Assembly (NCBI RefSeq): GCF_028877475.1
Contig: NZ_CP113527.1
Span: forward strand, 1,667,501 to 1,731,500
Length of the DNA: 64,000 nt
Direction of reading: 5' to 3'
From: Lysinibacillus irui
GTDB taxonomy: Bacteria; Bacillota; Bacilli; Bacillales_A; Planococcaceae
Positions 35,499-44,528 of this stretch are shown here, piece after piece. Position 1 is the first letter of the stretch. Every line of letters starts with the position of its first letter. The notes under the pieces are model-generated. The model was given only the letters and a program-made list of their open reading frames with translations. It was not told the DNA's origin and ran no database searches. Both the position numbers and the translations under genes were made by a program.

Positions 35499-37298
35499 AT
35501 GGCTAAAAAAAAGAAAACATCGAAGCAGGAACATAAAAATGAGACATCAATTGCTCGAGGACATGAAATGGTCGCCACCCATCCATTATTTGAAGTGTTA
35601 TGTAATGCCGTTTACATGCAATATGAAAATATGGCACAAAAAGATTGGGCTTATGTGTCGAGTACAGGGGTAATCTACGTCAATCAAGATAAAAAAGGGC
35701 AGCCAAATGAATGGGCCTATGTCATTGCCCATTGCTTATTACACCTTGGCTTACAGCATCACCAACCAAAAAAAGAGCAGCAGGATCTATGGAATATTGC
35801 TTGTGACTGTTATATCACGAAATTTTTAGCAGAACTCAAATTTGGTCAAGCACCAAAAGAAATGAATGAACAACTTGTTGAAGCCTTTACCTCTGAGGAA
35901 AAATTGTATGATCGATTTCTACGAGAGGGTGTACCTGCTCATTTTAAAGGCTATAGCACAATGCCAGGACAAATGGATTTTCTAATTTCAAAAAATAAAA
36001 CACAGTACATGTTTAGCGGCTATCGCAACTATGGCGAATTATTTGCAGAGGGATTAGCTAAAGCTGTGCAAAGCGCCATTCGTGTAGCGGGAGGTATAGA
36101 CAACACACTCGCAGGCTCGACGAATTTGACACAAGCACAACGGGCAAAAGCTTGGTTTATGAGCTCCTATCCATTATTTGGCGCATTAGCTGCCGATTTT
36201 ACGATTATCGAAGATCCACTTGTTTGTACAAGGATGGACATCTCGATAGCAGCCATCTCGGTTGAAACAAAGGAGATTTACCTAAATACGGCCATGGGGA
36301 TGACAGATGAAGAAATGCGATTTTTAATAGCACACGAATTGCTTCATGCTGGATTAAGTCATACTACACGGAGACAAGGGCGTGATCCCTATCTCTGGAA
36401 TGTTGCTTGCGATTATGTCATAAATGGCTGGTTAATCGACATGAAAATAGGGGAGATGCCAGCGTTTGGTGGACTATATGACCCTGCATTAAAAGGGTTA
36501 TCTGCAGAAGCTATTTATGATCGCATTGTTACGGATATGAGGTTGTATCGTAAATTAAGAACCTTTCGGGGGCAAGGAATGGTGGATATTATAGAAACGA
36601 AACCGCCAGACTTTTGGGAAGGAAAAGTAGGCGTTGATTTGGACGCATTTTATAGAAGAGCATTGAGTCAAGGGCTAAGCTATCATATGGCGCAAGATAG
36701 GGGGTACTTGCCACAAGGACTAATCGAGGAAATTCGAAGTCTGTCACAGCCGCCTATTGCCTGGGACGTGGAATTAGCAAAATGGTTTGATCGCATGTTT
36801 CAACCATTAGAGAAGGTCAGAACCTATGCACGCCCCAGTAGAAGGCAAGCATCGACACCTGATATTGCAAGACCAAGATGGTTTCACCAAAGTGGGGAGG
36901 AAGATGGGCGTACATTCGGAGTTATTATCGATACTTCTGGCTCTATGGATCGTGCCTTACTTGGCAAAGCACTCGGGACAATAGCAAGCTATAGTATTGC
37001 AAGAGAAGTTCCACTCGTACGTGTCATCTTTTGTGATGCCATTGCCTATGATGCAGGCTATATGGCACCAGAAGAGCTATTAACAAAAGTAAAAATACGG
37101 GGCAGAGGAGGCACAGTGTTACAACCTGGGGTCCGCTTACTGGAAGAAGCATCCGACTTCCCCAAAAATGGCCCTATCCTTATTATTACGGATGGACATT
37201 GCGACCGTTTAACGATTAAAAGAGAACATGCCTACGTGCTACCCCAAGGAGCTAAGTTACCATTTGTACCAAAAGGTGAGGTATTTAGAATGAAATAA
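35499..37298 (+). CDS. VWA-domain metallopeptidase-like protein (DUF2201) with internal duplication
   Basis: A 599-residue partner of the MoxR ATPase. The C-terminal VWA domain has the MIDAS motif DTSGSMD and TDG (ILIITDGHCD). The N-terminal half contains two copies of the same ~115-residue unit. Copy 1 (residues ~28-142) has H78-C-L-L-H82. Copy 2 (~224-343) has H279-E-L-L-H283, the full zinc-peptidase HExxH. Both copies start with PLF and end in YDR, and both carry LWN-[IV]-ACD. Only copy 2 keeps the catalytic Glu. The pair probably forms a chaperone or protease complex with an unknown target. Confidence 0.88.
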   Translation: MAKKKKTSKQEHKNETSIARGHEMVATHPLFEVLCNAVYMQYENMAQKDWAYVSSTGVIYVNQDKKGQPNEWAYVIAHCLLHLGLQHHQPKKEQQDLWNIACDCYITKFLAELKFGQAPKEMNEQLVEAFTSEEKLYDRFLREGVPAHFKGYSTMPGQMDFLISKNKTQYMFSGYRNYGELFAEGLAKAVQSAIRVAGGIDNTLAGSTNLTQAQRAKAWFMSSYPLFGALAADFTIIEDPLVCTRMDISIAAISVETKEIYLNTAMGMTDEEMRFLIAHELLHAGLSHTTRRQGRDPYLWNVACDYVINGWLIDMKIGEMPAFGGLYDPALKGLSAEAIYDRIVTDMRLYRKLRTFRGQGMVDIIETKPPDFWEGKVGVDLDAFYRRALSQGLSYHMAQDRGYLPQGLIEEIRSLSQPPIAWDVELAKWFDRMFQPLEKVRTYARPSRRQASTPDIARPRWFHQSGEEDGRTFGVIIDTSGSMDRALLGKALGTIASYSIAREVPLVRVIFCDAIAYDAGYMAPEELLTKVKIRGRGGTVLQPGVRLLEEASDFPKNGPILIITDGHCDRLTIKREHAYVLPQGAKLPFVPKGEVFRMK

Positions 37299-37314
37299 TG
37301 TTCATAAAAAGTAG

Positions 37315-37340
37315 AACTCTCTAGCATTAGAGGGTTTTAT
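37315..37340 (+). terminator. Terminator of the MoxR-VWA operon
   Basis: AACTCTCTA and TAGAGGGTT form a short stem with one mismatch, then TTATTATTT. Confidence 0.55.
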
Positions 37341-37539
37341 TATTTAATAATAAAGGAAGGGACTGCTGGCATGGAACAAATTATATAGTAAAGAATTTTA
37401 ATTATTGATTAAGGGGCTTCTTACTATTTTTACGAACATGCTAATGACGATTCAATTTGTACGGGGTAGGGTCGTTACAGAACAGGAAGTGAATCAGTAC
37501 TTGACTAAGGGCAGTGCACGGCTTCCATTCATTCTGAAG

Positions 37540-37752
37540 GTGAAGGTGTGACATTATTGTTGTCCGATCAGCTAGCCAAGAAAATCTAAAAAGATTCGTG
37601 AAATGTTTATTTACTGCTACACTATACATAGCGATTATGTGCGTACGGGCAAGGTAAGTGCCTTACGTTTTTCTACTTTCAATGCAATTCTGTATGAGTT
37701 GAACTGTCAGCCAGGAGATAGACTGGAGTATGTAGAGGAAGAGGAACCATAG
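37540..37752 (+). pseudogene. Eroded small XRE-type helix-turn-helix gene
   Basis: Decayed coding sequence is spread over two frames. One frame reads LLLSDQLAKKI before a stop. Another, open from 37576, ends DYVRTGKVSALRFSTFNAIL then YELNCQPGDRLEYVEEEEP-stop at 37750. The last part closely resembles the C-terminus of short YozG-like Cro/C1 regulators (A-I-R-F-S-T-L...L-x-C-Q-P-G-D-I-L-E-Y). No intact start or frame remains. The rest of the 37341-37540 interval shows nothing convincing. Confidence 0.55.
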
Positions 37753-37774
37753 CAACGAAGAAGGGATTTTAACA

Positions 37775-38098
37775 ATGTTGGCTTTTATTTTTTTATTACT
37801 AGCTATTATAGCAGAGGTTTTTGCAAGCTCCATGCTAAAGCGCACGGAGGGTTTCACTCGGATTTGGCCATCGATCGGTGTGGTGGTGGGCTATGGAACG
37901 GCGTTTTATTGTTTAGCCTTAACATTAAAAGTCATTCCAATTGGTGCGGCCTATGCGATATGGGCCGGTTTAGGGACAGCCTTAACAGCTATTGTGGGGG
38001 TTGTCTTTTATAAGGAAATATTCAATCGCAAGAAGGTACTAGGGATTCTCTGTATTATTATGGGTGTCGTAGTACTCAATCTTGCAGGCAGTCATTAG
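37775..38098 (+). CDS. Small multidrug resistance (SMR) protein, first subunit
   Basis: A 107-residue four-helix SMR protein. The proton/substrate-coupling Glu is E14 in LLLAIIAEVFASSMLKRTEGFTR, and GAAYAIWAGLGTALTAIVG is the family signature of helix 3. GAAGGG precedes the ATG. It is paired with a second SMR gene 13 nt downstream, as in EbrAB-type heteromeric exporters of cationic compounds. Confidence 0.92.
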   Translation: MLAFIFLLLAIIAEVFASSMLKRTEGFTRIWPSIGVVVGYGTAFYCLALTLKVIPIGAAYAIWAGLGTALTAIVGVVFYKEIFNRKKVLGILCIIMGVVVLNLAGSH

Positions 38099-38111
38099 GA
38101 GGCACCTTAGA

Positions 38112-38501
38112 ATGAAAGGCTATTTATTTTTAACACTCTCAATCATAAGTGAGGTCTTTGCCACAACGATGCTCAAGCTTTCTGATGGTTTCACTGTGCT
38201 GGTCCCATCATTAGCGGTGGCACTTGGCTATGGGATATCATTTTATAGCCTATCCTTATGCTTAAAAACAATGCCATTAAGCTTAGCCTACGCCATCTGG
38301 TCTGGAGTTGGCACAGCTTTAACTGTCATGGTCGGCATTATAATTTGGAACGATATTTTTAATCTCTACTCTGCGATTGGCATTGCTCTAATTATTGGAG
38401 GGGTTATCTTGTTAAATCAAGGGGATAAAAGGGAAGACGTGGCGGATAGCCGGCTGAAATCGAAGGATAGCCCCGCAAAAAAGCAGGAATCTAGCGTGTA
38501 G
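38112..38501 (+). CDS. SMR protein, second subunit, with repeat-derived C-terminal tail
   Basis: The partner of the preceding gene; ATG 38112 is behind AGGAGG. Residues 1-105 form a normal four-helix SMR protein (E13 in LTLSIISEVFATTMLK; SLAYAIWSGVGTALTVMVG). The last ~24 residues (KREDVADSRLKSKDSPAKKQ, then ESSV) are translated from the first units of repeat array 3, and the stop is the TAG of the GCGTGTAGACGG unit. SMR proteins usually end soon after helix 4, so the tail is likely an array-driven extension. It would be a charged cytosolic or membrane-edge segment. Confidence 0.9.
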   Translation: MKGYLFLTLSIISEVFATTMLKLSDGFTVLVPSLAVALGYGISFYSLSLCLKTMPLSLAYAIWSGVGTALTVMVGIIIWNDIFNLYSAIGIALIIGGVILLNQGDKREDVADSRLKSKDSPAKKQESSV

Positions 38502-39690
38502 ACGGATAGAGATGGAAAAGTGATGGAAAGCCGTCTGAAATCGAAGGATAACCCCGCAAAAAAGCAGGAATCTAGCGTGTAGACGGATAGAAATGGAAAA
38601 GTGGTGGATAGCCGTCCAAAAGCGGTGGATAGGAATAGAAAGGTGGCGGATAGCCGACTGAAATCGAAGGATAGCCCCGCAAAAAAGCAGGAATCTAGCG
38701 TGTAGACGGATAGGAATGGAAAAGTGGTGGATAGCCGTCCAAAAGCGGTGGATAGGAATAGAAAAGTAGCGGATAACCGGCTGAAATCGAAGGATAGCCC
38801 CGCAAAAAAAGCAGGAATCTAGCGTGTAGACGGATAGAGATGGAAAAGTGGTGGATAGCCGTCCAAAAGCGGTGGATAGGAATAGAAAAGTGGCGGATAG
38901 CCGGCTGAAATCGAAGGATAGCCCCGCAAACTAGCAGGAATCTAGCGTGTAGACGGATAGGAATAGAAAAGTGGCGGATAGCCGGTTGAAATCGAAGGAT
39001 AGCGCCGCAAACTAGCAGGAATCTAGCGTGTAGACGGATAGAAATGGAAAAGCGGTGGATAGCCGGTTGAAATCGAAGGATAGCGCCGCAATCTAGCAGG
39101 AATCTAGCATGTAGACGGATAGCGAAAGAAAAGTGGCGGATAGCCGTCCAAAAGCGGTGGATAGGAATGGAAAAGTGGCGGATAGCCGGCTGAAATCGAA
39201 GGATAGCCCCGCAAACTAGCAGGAATCTAGCGTGTAGACGGATAGAGATGGAAAAGTGGTGGAAAGCCGTCCAAAAGCGGTGGATAGGAATAGAAAAGTG
39301 GCGGATAGCCGGTTGAAATCGAAGGATAGCGCCGCAAAAAAGCAGGAATCTAGCGTGTAGACGGATAGGAATGGAAAAGTGGCGGATAGCCGGTTGAAAT
39401 CGAAGGATAGCGCCGCAATCTAGCAGGAATCTAGCATGTAGACGGATAGCGAAAGAAAAGTGGTGGATAGCCGTCCAAAAGCGGTGGATAGGAATAGAAA
39501 AGTGGCGGATAGCCGGCTGAAATCGAAGGATAGCCCCGCAAAAAAAGCAGGAATCTAGCGTGTAGAAGGATAGTGGTAGAAAAGTGGCGGATAGCCGGCC
39601 GAAATCGAAGGATAGCCCCGCAAAAAAGCAGGAATCTAGCGTGATAGATGAATAGCCATCGAAAATCGAATTATAGCTGGCCAGAATCAA
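38430..39690 (+). repeat. Intergenic repeat array 3, 21-nt period
   Basis: Tandem 21-nt units end in GGATAG, such as GAATAGAAAAGTGGCGGATAG, CCGGCTGAAATCGAAGGATAG and CCGTCCAAAAGCGGTGGATAG. A ~39-nt unit (CCCCGCAAAAAAGCAGGAAT, then CTAGCGTGTAGACGGATAG) is interspersed and recurs at least 11 times. These compose longer blocks that are shuffled. The core and strand are the same as in arrays 1 and 4. A long minus-strand open frame is a by-product of the period and has no ribosome site. Confidence 0.92.
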
Positions 39691-39743
39691 TGGATAGCAC
39701 CACAAGAAGCAGGATACACAGATACGGAATAGGGGGATATGTG

Positions 39744-40403
39744 ATGATTAAAGCCATTATTTTTGATTTTGACGGTACAATTATTGATACGGAAACGGCG
39801 TGGTATACTGTTTTTAGAGATGCCTATGCCCAATATGGGGTTGACTTATCGTTGGCAACATATGCAAAATGCCTTGGGACCAATCTTCAAGAGTTTAATC
39901 CTTATACATATCTTGTCACACATCATCACATTGAATTGGATGTGGAGGCATTTCAAACATCGATTCAACAAAGCCATGCGCAGCTAATGGCCAAGGAAAC
40001 AGTAAGACCTGGTATTTTAACGTGGCTACAGCAAGCAAGGGAAGCGGGTTTACAAATTGGGTTAGCTAGTAGCTCTAGCCGCCAGTGGATCGATCAATAT
40101 GTTGATACGCTTGGCATTCGAGATTTTTTTGATTGTTATTGTACTGCTGACACTGTGACCAATGTTAAGCCGGATCCAGAGCTTTACTTGCAGGCCCTTG
40201 AACAGTTAGGGATAAAGGCTAATGAGGCTATAGCAATTGAGGATTCACCGAATGGCGCACAAGTAGCAGTAGCAGCGGGGCTGTATACATTAGTCATTCC
40301 TAACGCAATCACTAAGCAATTACCTTTTGGTACAGGACATCAGACCCTGGAGACAATAGTACAGTATGATCTACAAGATCTTCTAGCAGTGTTCATCTCC
40401 TAA
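39744..40403 (+). CDS. HAD-family phosphatase / beta-phosphoglucomutase-like
   Basis: A 219-residue haloacid dehalogenase-type hydrolase. Motif I is FDFDGTIIDTE (nucleophile Asp), motif II LASSSSRQW, motif III near NVKPDPELY (Lys) and motif IV IEDSPNGAQVA. A helical cap lies at residues ~15-85, as in subfamily IA enzymes such as YhcW or PgmB. ATG at 39744 lies seven bases after AGGGGG; upstream in-frame sequence is repeat array 3. The substrate is unknown. Confidence 0.88.
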   Translation: MIKAIIFDFDGTIIDTETAWYTVFRDAYAQYGVDLSLATYAKCLGTNLQEFNPYTYLVTHHHIELDVEAFQTSIQQSHAQLMAKETVRPGILTWLQQAREAGLQIGLASSSSRQWIDQYVDTLGIRDFFDCYCTADTVTNVKPDPELYLQALEQLGIKANEAIAIEDSPNGAQVAVAAGLYTLVIPNAITKQLPFGTGHQTLETIVQYDLQDLLAVFIS

Positions 40404-40416
40404 TCTCATAACAACA

Positions 40417-40448
40417 ACCTCTCCATTTCAATGGGAGAGGTTTTTTTG
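40417..40448 (+). terminator. Terminator of the HAD gene
   Basis: ACCTCTCC and GGGAGAGGT form a stem around 8 nt, followed by T7. Confidence 0.9.
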
Positions 40449-40553
40449 TTTCTTTGTGAATTAGTCGTCATATTTTTTATTGCTACATATTATAACGAGA
40501 GGGCAATTTACATGGATATATACACTTATTCAGACTAGGGAGGGGGCTATTAT

Positions 40554-40985
40554 TTGAATAGTGAGAAGAAAAGAAATCATTTTTTATGCGAAGCTTTAAG
40601 TGATTTGAAGGATCTTCAGGATATTATGATGAACTTTCATTCTAAATATTTCGGTCAGTTACTTGTCAAAATCGTTGGGAGTGATACGATTCCCTTTTTT
40701 TTAATTACAAACAGTGGCGCTCATTTAAGGTTAATGGATACAGTGAAACAGTTTGAAACGGAGTTTTTTCGTATTGAGGCAGTCGATAAGGAGCGTTGTC
40801 GTGGCACCGTGTCGTTGTTACGTGCCTTCGATTATGAAGGCAATGATACCAATTCCGTGGCGGATGTAGTGAGGTTAGAAAAAACAAGTACGGAAAAATC
40901 CATTGAACTTAGTGGCATTTCTGCGATTCAGCTATTAAAGCCAGACATGCTGAAAGGGAAATTTATCATTGAGCCTAAATGGTAG
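40554..40985 (+). CDS. Possible spore coat protein, CotY/CotZ-like
   Basis: A 143-residue protein; TTG at 40554 follows GGGAGGGGG. The segment ETEFFRIEAVDKERCRGTVSLLRAFDYEG resembles the F-F-R-V-E-x-[IV]-...-C-x-x-x-L-S-L-L-x-P core of CotZ/CotY/ExsY proteins, preceded by PFFLITNSGAHLRL in the matching place. Unlike those proteins it is poor in cysteine and lacks the N-terminal C-rich block. The assignment is therefore tentative. It lies directly upstream of the ATP-grasp/Mur-ligase cluster, whose first gene also has a spore-coat-type domain. Confidence 0.5.
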   Translation: MNSEKKRNHFLCEALSDLKDLQDIMMNFHSKYFGQLLVKIVGSDTIPFFLITNSGAHLRLMDTVKQFETEFFRIEAVDKERCRGTVSLLRAFDYEGNDTNSVADVVRLEKTSTEKSIELSGISAIQLLKPDMLKGKFIIEPKW

Positions 40986-41081
40986 CGCCAGATTATACTA
41001 CTAAGCTAGAACATCTGTCTCGATGTAAGGGATAGAAAGTGAATGTAATAGAGAGAGACTCTAATGAAAGGAAGTTTAGCT

Positions 41082-43256
41082 ATGACGATTATTGGTATGC
41101 TGCATCATCGACTTGATCCAACCACAGTCCTCAAGTCGTATGCCTATGCAGCAGTTGCAAAGGCAGAAGGGGCACAGTTTTTTTACTTCACACCTAAAAG
41201 TGTTGATTTTGCCAAACGTTCCATTCGCGCTAAAGTTTATGAGGATGGACAATGGCATGAAAAAACGATGCCCTTTCCAGATGTGATCTATAATGCAGGG
41301 AGTCCAGAGAAATTATCCGTGTCCAAAGAGATTATTGATCGTTTAAAAGAAGAAATTCCATTTACGACTCATTCAATAGGGAATAAATGGAATGTAATGA
41401 AGCGATTGAAGGAAGCAAAGGAATTTGAACAGTATTTGATTCCATCAGAAATTGTGAAGGATGTCGATGTATTTCACAAGTTTATCAATTATTATAAAAA
41501 GGTTGTGTTTAAGCCAATTGATGGACGCAAGGGTAAAGGTATCTATTTTATTACGAAGGCAGGAACAAAGCATTTTGATGTGAGAAAGGATAGTACGAAT
41601 ACAACCTATTCAAAGCCTCAATTAGATGCATTACTAAAGGAGCAGCTTGCGGCTGGCACCTTTATAATGCAGCCCTATATTCAATCAATCACTAAATCGG
41701 GTCAAGTCTATGATTTCCGGCTACATGTACAAAAAAATGGTGAAGGTAAATGGGTAGTGACGACAGTATACCCAAGGATCGCGCCTAATGGCTCTATTAT
41801 ACCGAATATTAATAATGGTGGCTTTACCAATTACTTAGATCCTTTTTTGGAGCAGGAGTTCAAGGAAGAAGCTTATAATATTCGTCGAATGCTAGAGCAT
41901 TTTTCATTAGCGTTGGCCCATCATCTGGATGAGATTCAAATGGAGAAGTTTGGGGAAGTCATTGATGAAATTGGCATTGACGTAGGTTTAGATCAGCAGC
42001 AAAAAATTTGGATGTATGAGGTCAATTGGCGACCAGGCTGTCCTCCTGCTTTTTACTTGGAATTAGATGTTGTCATCCATTCTATTCGTTATGCTATGTA
42101 TTTAGCGAAAAATCATAAAAAATTGCAGAAGGAGATCGTTCAACAACAAAATCAGCAGCCTGCAGAAAAGAAAAGCATACCGATTATTGCGATTACCGGA
42201 AGTGCTGGGAAAACAACGACAAAGGCATTTGTTGGGTCGATTTTATCGAAAAAATGGAATGTTTTTGAGTCGAAGGATTATTGGAATACGACAGAGCATA
42301 CGAAAAAGCATAAGGAAGAAATCAATGATTCACACCAGGCGGTCGTATTAGAATATGGTATGGCCTACCCTGGTATTATTACGAACCACTGTAGCATAAT
42401 CCAGCCGAATATTAGTATTGTTACAAATATCGGTTTAGCGCATGTCGGTAATTTTGATGGCGATGTAAGAGGCGTAGCGAAGGCGAAGTCGGAATTGATT
42501 CATGGCATGGATCAACAAGGTTTACTCATTGTCAATCAGGATGATGATAATTCAAGGTATTTAGAGACACAGCAATTTAAAGGGAAAATCATCACGGTGG
42601 GCATTAAAAAGGAAGCGGACTATCGTGCCTATGATTTACAGTATAAGGATATCGGCATGTCCTTTAAAATGAAGCTACATGGTCAAGAGATAGAAATGTA
42701 TATTCCTATTTTAGGAGAACATCATGTTTACAATGCTCTGAATGCAGTTGCAGTGGCTGATCTTTTAGGGTTCAGTGCACTCGATATTCAGGCTGGACTC
42801 AACTTTAAAAAACCACCAAGACGCTTAACTATCTATAACTGCCGCGATGATATTACAGTTATTGATGATACAGTACACTCCCATCCACAAGGAGTTCGTG
42901 CAGCGATTGATGTGCTAACCAATATTGCTAAAAATCGGAAGGTAGCCATTATTGGGCAAATGCGTGAGCTTGGTGTTTTAAGGGAAGAAGAATATAAAAA
43001 GGTTGGGGAATATGTATATGATGTTGGAATTGATGAATTCATTACCTATGGATTTAGGACAGATGAAATGAGCAATGCCGCCATCGCCAAGGGCATGGAC
43101 CCATCCAGGGTACATCATTTTATTAATAAGGACCAATTACATGCCCTCCTAGAAAAGCTCATTAAGCCTCATGATACCATTCTCGTGAAAGGTGCTAGTA
43201 AAACGAATATGTTTGAAACCGTGAAATTTTTAGATCAAACATTTAGAGAAGAATAA
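41082..43256 (+). CDS. YheCD-type ATP-grasp fused to MurF-like Mur ligase
   Basis: A 724-residue two-enzyme fusion; ATG at 41082 is seven bases after AAAGGAAG. Residues ~1-345 form an ATP-grasp domain of the YheC/YheD spore-coat-associated family (VVFKPIDGRKGKGIYFI; YDFRLHVQKNGEGKWVVT; MYEVNWRPGCPPAFYLE). A Gln-rich linker follows. Residues ~365-724 form a Mur ligase core: P-loop ITGSAGKTTTKAF, VTNIGLAHVGNF, a likely carbamylated Lys in AKAKSELIHGM, LGEHHVYNALNAVAVA, and a C-terminal Rossmann domain with VIDDTVHSHPQG in place of MurF's D-D-x-Y-N-A-N-P. The domain pairing recalls cyanophycin synthetase. The product is unknown. Confidence 0.88.
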   Translation: MTIIGMLHHRLDPTTVLKSYAYAAVAKAEGAQFFYFTPKSVDFAKRSIRAKVYEDGQWHEKTMPFPDVIYNAGSPEKLSVSKEIIDRLKEEIPFTTHSIGNKWNVMKRLKEAKEFEQYLIPSEIVKDVDVFHKFINYYKKVVFKPIDGRKGKGIYFITKAGTKHFDVRKDSTNTTYSKPQLDALLKEQLAAGTFIMQPYIQSITKSGQVYDFRLHVQKNGEGKWVVTTVYPRIAPNGSIIPNINNGGFTNYLDPFLEQEFKEEAYNIRRMLEHFSLALAHHLDEIQMEKFGEVIDEIGIDVGLDQQQKIWMYEVNWRPGCPPAFYLELDVVIHSIRYAMYLAKNHKKLQKEIVQQQNQQPAEKKSIPIIAITGSAGKTTTKAFVGSILSKKWNVFESKDYWNTTEHTKKHKEEINDSHQAVVLEYGMAYPGIITNHCSIIQPNISIVTNIGLAHVGNFDGDVRGVAKAKSELIHGMDQQGLLIVNQDDDNSRYLETQQFKGKIITVGIKKEADYRAYDLQYKDIGMSFKMKLHGQEIEMYIPILGEHHVYNALNAVAVADLLGFSALDIQAGLNFKKPPRRLTIYNCRDDITVIDDTVHSHPQGVRAAIDVLTNIAKNRKVAIIGQMRELGVLREEEYKKVGEYVYDVGIDEFITYGFRTDEMSNAAIAKGMDPSRVHHFINKDQLHALLEKLIKPHDTILVKGASKTNMFETVKFLDQTFREE

Positions 43257-43277
43257 ACCATTAATAAAAATAAAAAA

Positions 43278-43325
43278 ACCCGAGTAACTGTCCACTGCAA
43301 GCGGCAATTATTCGGGATATTTTTT
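43278..43325. terminator. Bidirectional terminator
   Basis: CCCGAGTAA and TTATTCGGG pair imperfectly across about 23 nt. T8 lies on the plus side and A-rich sequence before the stem serves the minus side. Confidence 0.65.
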
Positions 43326-44528
43326 TTAAACTCTCAATATAAATTTGATTTCCTTTGCTGCGTTGATAGCATGATTTCTAGCTTCCTTCAATGTGGCTCC
43401 TTGTGCAATAACATAGGCATAGCGGTGACCCATTGATAAAGGTGGCGTTAGGAGCGTTCCTTTTCTAGGTTTCACATATACTTCTACGACGCCTGTGGAT
43501 CTGGATGCTCTCGCCTTACCAATCACCTTCTCTAAAACCCCTTTACTTTCTACAATGACATATTTTGTATAGACAAATTTTTTATGCCTTGGCTGAAAAT
43601 TAGGCTGTTGACCAAGCAATAGTTTCAGTGTTTCTTCTACTAAACTAAAGCCAAGAGCAGCCTGGAGCATATTGTTCATGGCGCCCCCAGATATTCGCGG
43701 ATTAATTTCGATGAGTTTCCAACCGTTTTGGGTTAATCGAAGCTCTAAATGGAGCGCCCCATTTTCTAAATCAAAGGCCTTTACAATGGAGTGGAGTACT
43801 TCCTCGATTCCCGCGCGAATGTCTTGAGGAGCTTTCACCAATACACCATAGCCTGTAATGATAAAGCGTTTCCCTTGGGTAATTTCCTGCTCAATTATGC
43901 CAATCACATGTGGCTGCCGTTGATACACAACAGCCTCCACTAAGTATTGAGGGCCCTCCAAATACTCTTCAATCATGATCGATTCATAGGGGTTTTTACT
44001 ACGTAATGATTTGAGGTGGTTATTAAGTTGATCAGCATCCGTTGCTAATAGTACATCTTTTGAGCCTGTTGATTTTGGTGATTTCACGATTAATGGAAAA
44101 GTCCAATTGTTAGCAATAGGTTCATTGGGCTTCATGAGCGAAAACTTTGGTGAGTATGGCTGGTCTTTTAAATAATTTCTCGTTTTTTCTTTATCCTCCA
44201 TGATTTCAATTGCGGAGGAGGAGGTGTAGTTATGACAAAATTCATCACATAGCATAGAGGCAACATGGACAAATGGATCCACAAAACTAACGATACTTTT
44301 AATGTCTAATCCGGTTTTCCCTAGTTTATCAATTTCCTCTTTCATTCTTTCAATATTCAAAGTATCAATGAGTATCATTTTATGAATGTCAGGGTAGGCT
44401 CGTCGCTGCTGAAGTTGTTTTTCATTATTAGTAAAAAGTACTGTGAAGTAGCCTAATTTTTCTGCTGCTCTCGTCGCTTCACGGCTAGACCCGGATTTGT
44501 TTGTACCGATAAATACAATTGCTTTCAG
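43326..44528 (-). CDS. ATP-grasp carboxylate-amine ligase
   Basis: A 400-residue ligase with a pre-ATP-grasp Rossmann-like domain (AIVFIGTNKSGSSREATRAAEKLGYFTVLFTN) and an ATP-grasp domain (FPLIVKSPKSTGSKDVLL; IMIEEYLEGPQYLVEAVV; ALHLELRLTQNGWKLIEINPRISGG) with a C-terminal lobe. Such enzymes join an amino acid to a carboxylate through acyl-phosphate. The best start by ribosome site (AAGGAG, eight bases) is CTG at 44528; GTG three codons upstream overlaps that site. It lies between Mur-ligase-type genes, convergent with the first and divergent from the second. The substrate is unknown. Confidence 0.88.
   Translation of the reverse strand: MKAIVFIGTNKSGSSREATRAAEKLGYFTVLFTNNEKQLQQRRAYPDIHKMILIDTLNIERMKEEIDKLGKTGLDIKSIVSFVDPFVHVASMLCDEFCHNYTSSSAIEIMEDKEKTRNYLKDQPYSPKFSLMKPNEPIANNWTFPLIVKSPKSTGSKDVLLATDADQLNNHLKSLRSKNPYESIMIEEYLEGPQYLVEAVVYQRQPHVIGIIEQEITQGKRFIITGYGVLVKAPQDIRAGIEEVLHSIVKAFDLENGALHLELRLTQNGWKLIEINPRISGGAMNNMLQAALGFSLVEETLKLLLGQQPNFQPRHKKFVYTKYVIVESKGVLEKVIGKARASRSTGVVEVYVKPRKGTLLTPPLSMGHRYAYVIAQGATLKEARNHAINAAKEIKFILRV

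Noticed and set aside
38695..39705. Minus-strand frame of 336 codons across array 3
   Set aside because: It is purely repeat-derived, has no ribosome site, and the same type of reading appears in every array.
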